Shown here one piece after another: positions 6,611 through 9,958 of a DNA stretch of 9,958 bases. The position numbers and the translations under genes were made by a program. A model generated the notes under the pieces. The model saw only the letters and a list, made by a program, of their open reading frames with translations. It had not been told where the DNA came from and ran no database searches. The first letter of the stretch is position 1, and every line of letters begins with the position of its first letter. This DNA is from Flavobacteriia bacterium (GTDB taxonomy: Bacteria > Bacteroidota > Bacteroidia > Flavobacteriales > Flavobacteriaceae), in contig JAHBAN010000204.1 in NCBI GenBank assembly GCA_018500075.1, forward strand, positions 1-9,958, read 5' to 3'.

Positions 6611-6702
6611 GCGCCGCCTTCGGCGCCGCCGGGGGGCAGGGGCTTTGCCCCTCTTGGCCTTTGGCCAATTCACCCCAGGATATTTAGGGAAAGAAAAAGG
6701 GA
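6611..6702 (-). repeat. Three successive hairpins in the hslV-hslU spacer
   Basis: Three perfect 6-bp stems lie in a row: GCGCCG-CCTT-CGGCGC (6611-6626), AGGGGC-TTT-GCCCCT (6638-6652) and TTGGCC-TTT-GGCCAA (6654-6668). They are followed on + by CCCCAGGATATTTAGGG and a purine-rich AAAGAAAAAGGG (6673-6699). From memory this is a common Rhodobacteraceae interspersed repeat type. In the hslVU transcript the hairpins fall between the two cistrons. No U-run follows, so this is not a typical terminator; attenuation or mRNA processing is possible. Confidence 0.6.
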
Positions 6703-7260
6703 TCAGCCTTTGATGGTTTCAACGGTCAGGTTTCCATTGGTGTAGACGCAGATGTCGGCGGCGATTTGCATGGCGGCCCGGGCGATGGCTTCGGCGGATT
6801 TTTCTGTATCCATCTGGGCGCGGGCCGCGGCGAGCGCGAAGTTGCCGCCCGAGCCGATGGCGGCGACGTTGTGTTCCGGCTCGAGCACATCGCCTGCGCC
6901 TGTGATGACGAAGAGTTCGCGGCCATCGGAGACGAGGAGCATGGCCTCGAGCTTTTGCAGGTATTTGTCTGTGCGCCAGTCTTTGGCCAGCTCGACGCAG
7001 GCGCGCACGAGCTGTCCGGGGGTGGCTTCGAGCTTGGCTTCGAGGCGCTCCAGCAATGTGAAGGCGTCGGCGGTGCTGCCTGCGAAGCCGACGAGCACGT
7101 CATGTCCGCCGGGGGAAATGCGCCGCACTTTGCGGGCGGTTCCTTTGATGACGGTTTGACCGAGAGAGACCTGCCCATCGCCGGCGATCACGACTTCACC
7201 GTCTTTCTTGACGGCGACGATTGTGGTTCCGTGCCAACCGGGGAAATCTGATTGTGCCAT
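6703..7260 (-). CDS. hslV: HslV, threonine peptidase subunit of the HslVU protease
   Basis: A 185-residue proteasome-like peptidase that forms a double hexamer inside the HslU rings. The short N-terminal propeptide MAQSDFPGWHG is expected to be removed, exposing the catalytic Thr12 in GTTIVAVKK. Lys44 then falls at mature position 33, the known catalytic lysine. VIAGDGQVSLGQTVIKG (24-40) and AIGSGGNFALAAARA (134-148) are standard family motifs. ATG 7260 has GGAGG six bases upstream, and alphaproteobacterial HslV proteins commonly carry such a propeptide; an upstream in-frame extension (to 7314) runs through the probable promoter. It is the first gene of the hslVU operon and is divergent from the 297-residue gene at 7359, with 98 bp between them. 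Heat-shock regulation is suggested by the promoter at 7287-7315. Confidence 0.97.
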   Translation of the reverse strand: MAQSDFPGWHGTTIVAVKKDGEVVIAGDGQVSLGQTVIKGTARKVRRISPGGHDVLVGFAGSTADAFTLLERLEAKLEATPGQLVRACVELAKDWRTDKYLQKLEAMLLVSDGRELFVITGAGDVLEPEHNVAAIGSGGNFALAAARAQMDTEKSAEAIARAAMQIAADICVYTNGNLTVETIKG

Positions 7261-7286
7261 TCCGGCCTCCTTTCGCTTGGCTCGAT

Positions 7287-7315
7287 ATATGGCGGCTTGG
7301 CGGCGTGAGCACAAG
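7287..7315 (-). promoter_or_regulatory. Probable sigma-32 (RpoH) promoter of hslVU
   Basis: Reading on the - strand, CTTGTG (7315-7310), 15 bases, then CGCCATAT (7294-7287). The sigma-32 consensus is CTTGAA, a 13-17 base spacer, then CCCCATNT, so the -10 differs at one position and the -35 at two, with correct spacing. Transcription would start near 7280, giving a leader of about 20 bases with the ribosome site. hslVU is a known heat-shock operon, which raises the prior. Confidence 0.5.
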
Positions 7316-7358
7316 GTTTGGCTTGTTTGGGGGGGCCGGGGGCGCTAGCACTTTTGGT

Positions 7359-8252
7359 ATGAGCGAGCGAGTGACGATCTTTCTGGCGCCGGATATGAAG
7401 GCGAGTGCCGAGGCGGGGCAGCATAACTTTTTGGCCCAGGTTGAACGGGTTTTGCGCGGCGGCGGGCTTGAGGTCTGTTATGCTGACGAGCGCTTGCGGC
7501 ATCAGCCTTTCGAGGGGCGCGCGCTTGTTCATATGTGGGCGCCCATGACGGCGCGCACGCTGGTGATGCGGCGGGTCTATGCCTATCCGTTCTGGGCGAT
7601 CGAGCCGAGCGACAAGCGCTGGGAGTGGGGCGTGGCGCAGGCGGCGTTTGAGCCTGAGGGGATCAATGGAGCCAAGGCGGCGCGGTTTGTCGAGCGCTGG
7701 CGCAAGCGGATGTTTGGCACCGCGCAGGCGCGGCGGGAGGGGTATGTTTACGTGCCGTTGCAGGGGCGCATTTCGGAGCGGCGCTCTTTTCAGGCGGCCT
7801 CGCCTCTTGAGATGATCGAGGCGGTTCTGGCGGCGGACCCGACGCGGTCTGTTGTGATCGGGATGCATCCGAAAGAGCCGTATTCGGCCCGCGACATTGA
7901 TGCGCTGGAGGCTTTCGAGCACCGCTTTGCGCGGGTCACTGTTGTGACGGGGCAGATGGAGCGGTATTTGCCGGCTTGTGATTATGTTGTGAGCCAGACG
8001 TCGGGCGCGGCGTTTTTCGGCTATTTCTTTGGCAAGCCTGTGGCGCTGTTTGGCCGGATTGATTTTCATCATATCGCGGCAAATGTGCATGAGAGCACAG
8101 CGCCGGAAGCGCTTGGGCGGGTGGCGGATATGAGGCCCGATTTTGTGCGCTATCTCTGGTGGTTTTGGCAGGAAATGTCGATCAACGCGGGGCGGCCGGA
8201 GGCTGAGGCGCAAATTGCGGCGCGATTCCGTGGCGCGGGGTGGATCACATAA
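7359..8252 (+). CDS. Glycosyltransferase-like protein of unknown substrate, 297 aa
   Basis: I do not recognise a named family with certainty. The protein is cytoplasmic-looking, with no signal peptide or membrane helix. The N-terminal half opens with a beta-strand VTIFLAPDM and has a Trp/Arg/Tyr-rich middle (about 57-120). The C-terminal half reads YVYVPLQG (129-136), HPKE (170-173), CDYVVSQTSGAAFFGYFFG (207-225) and KPVALFG (226-232). A 'PLQ... HP.E... cD.vv..tS.aa...l...gKPv...G' series is what the second domain of KpsS/KpsC-type capsule glycosyltransferases and other GT-B folds looks like. So a sugar-transfer role on a surface polysaccharide is possible, but this is an inference. ATG 7359 is used because it follows the hslVU promoter region and starts a beta-strand; its ribosome site is poor. 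The stop TAA (8250-8252) merges into the A-run of the terminator. The gene is convergent with trxA and divergent from hslV. Confidence 0.78.
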   Translation: MSERVTIFLAPDMKASAEAGQHNFLAQVERVLRGGGLEVCYADERLRHQPFEGRALVHMWAPMTARTLVMRRVYAYPFWAIEPSDKRWEWGVAQAAFEPEGINGAKAARFVERWRKRMFGTAQARREGYVYVPLQGRISERRSFQAASPLEMIEAVLAADPTRSVVIGMHPKEPYSARDIDALEAFEHRFARVTVVTGQMERYLPACDYVVSQTSGAAFFGYFFGKPVALFGRIDFHHIAANVHESTAPEALGRVADMRPDFVRYLWWFWQEMSINAGRPEAEAQIAARFRGAGWIT

Positions 8253-8280
8253 AAAACCCCGCACAGGGCGCGGGGCTTTC
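8251..8280 (-). terminator. Intrinsic terminator of trxA, possibly bidirectional
   Basis: CCCCGC (8257-8262), a seven-base loop, GCGGGG (8270-8275). On the - strand the stem is followed by six T (complement of 8251-8256), a strong terminator for trxA. On the + strand the tail is CTTTCTCT, weaker, but enough to also end the convergent gene, whose stop codon touches it. Confidence 0.85.
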
Positions 8281-8300
8281 TCTGGACCGGGTCTGAGGGC

Positions 8301-8621
8301 TTAGAGCGCCTCTTCAATCCAGCTCTGGAGCTGTGCTTTCGGGCGCGCACCCGAGAGATTTGCCACCGGCTCGCCGCCTTTGAACACGAAGAGCGCCGGA
8401 ATGCCGCGCACACCCATGGCGGCGGCTGAATTCGGGTTTGAGTCAACGTCGACTTTCACGATTTTGACTTTGCCTTCCAGTTCGGCGGACAGCTCTTCGA
8501 GCGACGGGCCGATCTGTTTGCAAGGGCCGCACCATTCGGCCCAGAAATCCACCACAACGGGGATATCGGAATTTTTGACTTCGGCGTCGAATGTGTCGTC
8601 GGTGACCGCAACAGTTGCCAT
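8301..8621 (-). CDS. trxA: Thioredoxin
   Basis: A 106-residue cytoplasmic dithiol-disulfide reductase that is recycled by thioredoxin reductase and NADPH and reduces ribonucleotide reductase, peroxiredoxins and oxidised proteins. The active site WCGPC is at 30-34 (Cys31, Cys34), preceded by VVVDFWAE, and the cis-proline loop GIPALF has Pro75. Length is the classical one for thioredoxin 1, with no signal peptide. ATG 8621 has AGGAGA six bases upstream; an in-frame extension to 8687 would run into addA and is not credible. It lies 40 bp downstream of addA in the same direction, so it is probably co-transcribed with it, and ends at a strong terminator. Confidence 0.97.
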   Translation of the reverse strand: MATVAVTDDTFDAEVKNSDIPVVVDFWAEWCGPCKQIGPSLEELSAELEGKVKIVKVDVDSNPNSAAAMGVRGIPALFVFKGGEPVANLSGARPKAQLQSWIEEAL

Positions 8622-8661
8622 TGAGTTTCTCCTAACGGGATTGGGTTTGCTTGGGCAGAAC

Positions 8662-9958
8662 CTAGGTAGTGTGGGGCAGGTCGTCAAGATATGTAGTGTC
8701 TTGATAGGCTTTCATCACAATATCATGAGGAAGGGCCATCAGCTCGGCTGTTTTGGTCCAGAGGATGGCCGTTTCGATTTTGTGGGTCGGGTAAATCTGG
8801 GCGAGGGCTTCGCTATAGGCGCCCATCTGGCGCAGGATGCCGAGAGGGGTCTGTGCGGCGGTTTGGGGGGGTGTGGCGTTGGTTTTGATGTCGACGGCAA
8901 GGATGCGGGTTTGCGAGATCAGCAGCTTGTCGACAATGCCGTGCAAGCGCTTGCCCAATGTGGCGCTGGGCGCGCTCAAGGCGACTTCGCTGAGCGTCTC
9001 TTCGGCGAAGAGAGAGGCGAGGGCGGGCTTTGCAAGGACAGTCTCTACTTCGGCCCAAACGGCCTCGTTTTCGTCTTGGGCCTCAAAGCCGGAGAGCAAG
9101 CTATTGGCCACCATAGGCCGGTCGGCGGCGCAGACATCGGGCAGATGCTCCAGAAGCCAGTGAACCTTTGTGCCAAAGCGCAGGGCGGCGGCCTCATCCT
9201 GCCCGTCTGCGCCGGCAAGCGCCTTGGCGCCGGGGAGCTTTGAGGCGGACACCGTTTGAGGGCGGCTCGGGCCATCGGGGGCGGCTGTCATGAACAGCGG
9301 ATCAAGGGGCTGTGGCGCGTCTTGGAGCAGCTCGGAGCGGGCGTGATCTGTGAGCGCGGACCAATCGCCTGTCTCCAGACGCTGGATCACCTGCCCGTCC
9401 TGTTTGATGGCCTCAAAAGGGAGCTTTTGGGCGGCGTTAGAGACGGACTCATACCAGCTGGTGCCGCCAGGCTTGGCGTCGCCCGCGGCGGCGATGATCA
9501 GCCATTTTTCCGCGCGGGTCATGGAGACGTAGAGCAGCCGCTCTCTCTCGGCCTGTTGCGCGGCGGTCTGCTGGTCGAGGGCGCTTTGCAGGACGGCGGG
9601 GGAGTCGGCCTTTTTTTGCTTGTAAAGCGCGGTGCCCTCTGCAGAGACGATCTGCCCTCTGAATTCGTTTTTGCGGTCGGCTGTGTCGGGCATAATGACG
9701 ATCGGCGCTTCGAGGCCCTTGGAGCCATGCACGGTCATCACGCGGATACGCTTGCCTGCGGCCTCGGTCTGGCGCTTGATTTCGGGGTCGTCGCTTTCGA
9801 GCCAGCTGAGAAACCCTGTCAGAGAGGGGACAGAAGCGCGCTCGTAATTCAGAGCTTGCGTGAGAAAGGCGTCAAGCGCGTCTTCGGCCTCATAGCCCAG
9901 CCGTGCAAGAATATTCTGGCGGCCTTTGTGGCGCGTGAGGATGCGCTCGATCAGATCA
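8662..9958 (-). CDS. addA: AddA, helicase-nuclease of the AddAB repair complex (3' part, start beyond window)
   Basis: The last 431 residues of AddA; the frame is open to the window edge, so the N-terminal helicase part (Walker A and others) is missing here. AddAB processes double-strand DNA ends for RecA loading, replacing RecBCD in alphaproteobacteria. Visible are the UvrD-type helicase motif V, RVMTVHGSKGLEAPIV (about 9697-9744), and motif VI, LLYVSMTRAEKW (9502-9537). The C-terminal PD-(D/E)XK nuclease follows: FGTKVHWLLE (about 9145-9174), GIVDKLL, AVDIKT with the metal-binding Asp and Lys (about 8882-8899), and QMGAYSEAL. All nuclease residues I can check are present, so this is likely the active subunit. 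The stop TAG (8662-8664) is 40 bp before trxA. An addB gene is expected upstream outside the window. Confidence 0.94.
   Translation of the reverse strand, partial: DLIERILTRHKGRQNILARLGYEAEDALDAFLTQALNYERASVPSLTGFLSWLESDDPEIKRQTEAAGKRIRVMTVHGSKGLEAPIVIMPDTADRKNEFRGQIVSAEGTALYKQKKADSPAVLQSALDQQTAAQQAERERLLYVSMTRAEKWLIIAAAGDAKPGGTSWYESVSNAAQKLPFEAIKQDGQVIQRLETGDWSALTDHARSELLQDAPQPLDPLFMTAAPDGPSRPQTVSASKLPGAKALAGADGQDEAAALRFGTKVHWLLEHLPDVCAADRPMVANSLLSGFEAQDENEAVWAEVETVLAKPALASLFAEETLSEVALSAPSATLGKRLHGIVDKLLISQTRILAVDIKTNATPPQTAAQTPLGILRQMGAYSEALAQIYPTHKIETAILWTKTAELMALPHDIVMKAYQDTTYLDDLPHTT

Noticed and set aside
6587..6673. 29-residue N-terminal extension of HslU
   Set aside because: It translates the hairpin spacer into Arg/Pro-rich sequence; family members start at MTDLTPREIV.
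7188..8264. 358-residue frame on the - strand
   Set aside because: Arg/Pro/His-rich mirror of the gene at 7359-8252, overlapping hslV and its promoter.

Overview
The window looks like chromosomal DNA of an alphaproteobacterium of the Rhodobacteraceae (Roseobacter-like). The evidence is the high GC, the protein styles of HslV/HslU, AddA and thioredoxin, and the addA-trxA and hslV-hslU pairs, which I recall as typical of that family. No taxonomic search was possible.

Left part (1-2427): accessory DNA. Short repeat-like, non-coding DNA (about 1-218) precedes a broken gene at 273-1581. Its N-terminal half carries a phage Mu F / minor-head-like signature (GHPG...NCRC). Its C-terminal end resembles the tRNase toxin domain at the tip of some CdiA proteins. 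The gene has a frameshift near 1050-1075 and an in-frame TAA at 1414-1416. Its last codon overlaps by ATGA an intact 189-residue gene (1578-2147) that looks like a CdiI/DUF1436-type immunity protein. I read this as a MuF-type polymorphic toxin-immunity cassette whose toxin has died while the immunity gene survives. Repeat-like DNA with inverted repeats follows (2154-2341).

Middle part (2428-5275): two convergent metabolic genes. On + is a succinylglutamate desuccinylase/aspartoacylase-family zinc hydrolase (2428-3471). On - is a thiamine-pyrophosphate enzyme of the acetolactate-synthase superfamily (3517-5139). A GGTGCGC/GCGCACC hairpin repeat occurs three times in the same orientation: before the hydrolase, between the two convergent genes, and directly against the stop codon of hslU. 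A separate inverted repeat (5205-5234) upstream of the TPP gene could be an operator.

Right part (5276-9958): core genes. hslV (6703-7260) and hslU (5276-6586) encode the peptidase and ATPase of the HslVU protease. They are transcribed leftward from a plausible sigma-32 promoter and separated by an unusual 116-bp spacer with three hairpins. Divergent from hslV is a 297-residue protein (7359-8252) with a glycosyltransferase-like (KpsS/KpsC-like) C-terminal half. It converges on trxA (8301-8621) at a clear intrinsic terminator. Upstream of trxA lies the 3' part of addA (8662-9958), which runs off the window. The protease, thioredoxin and AddA functions are stress and repair housekeeping; the left end is the accessory part.
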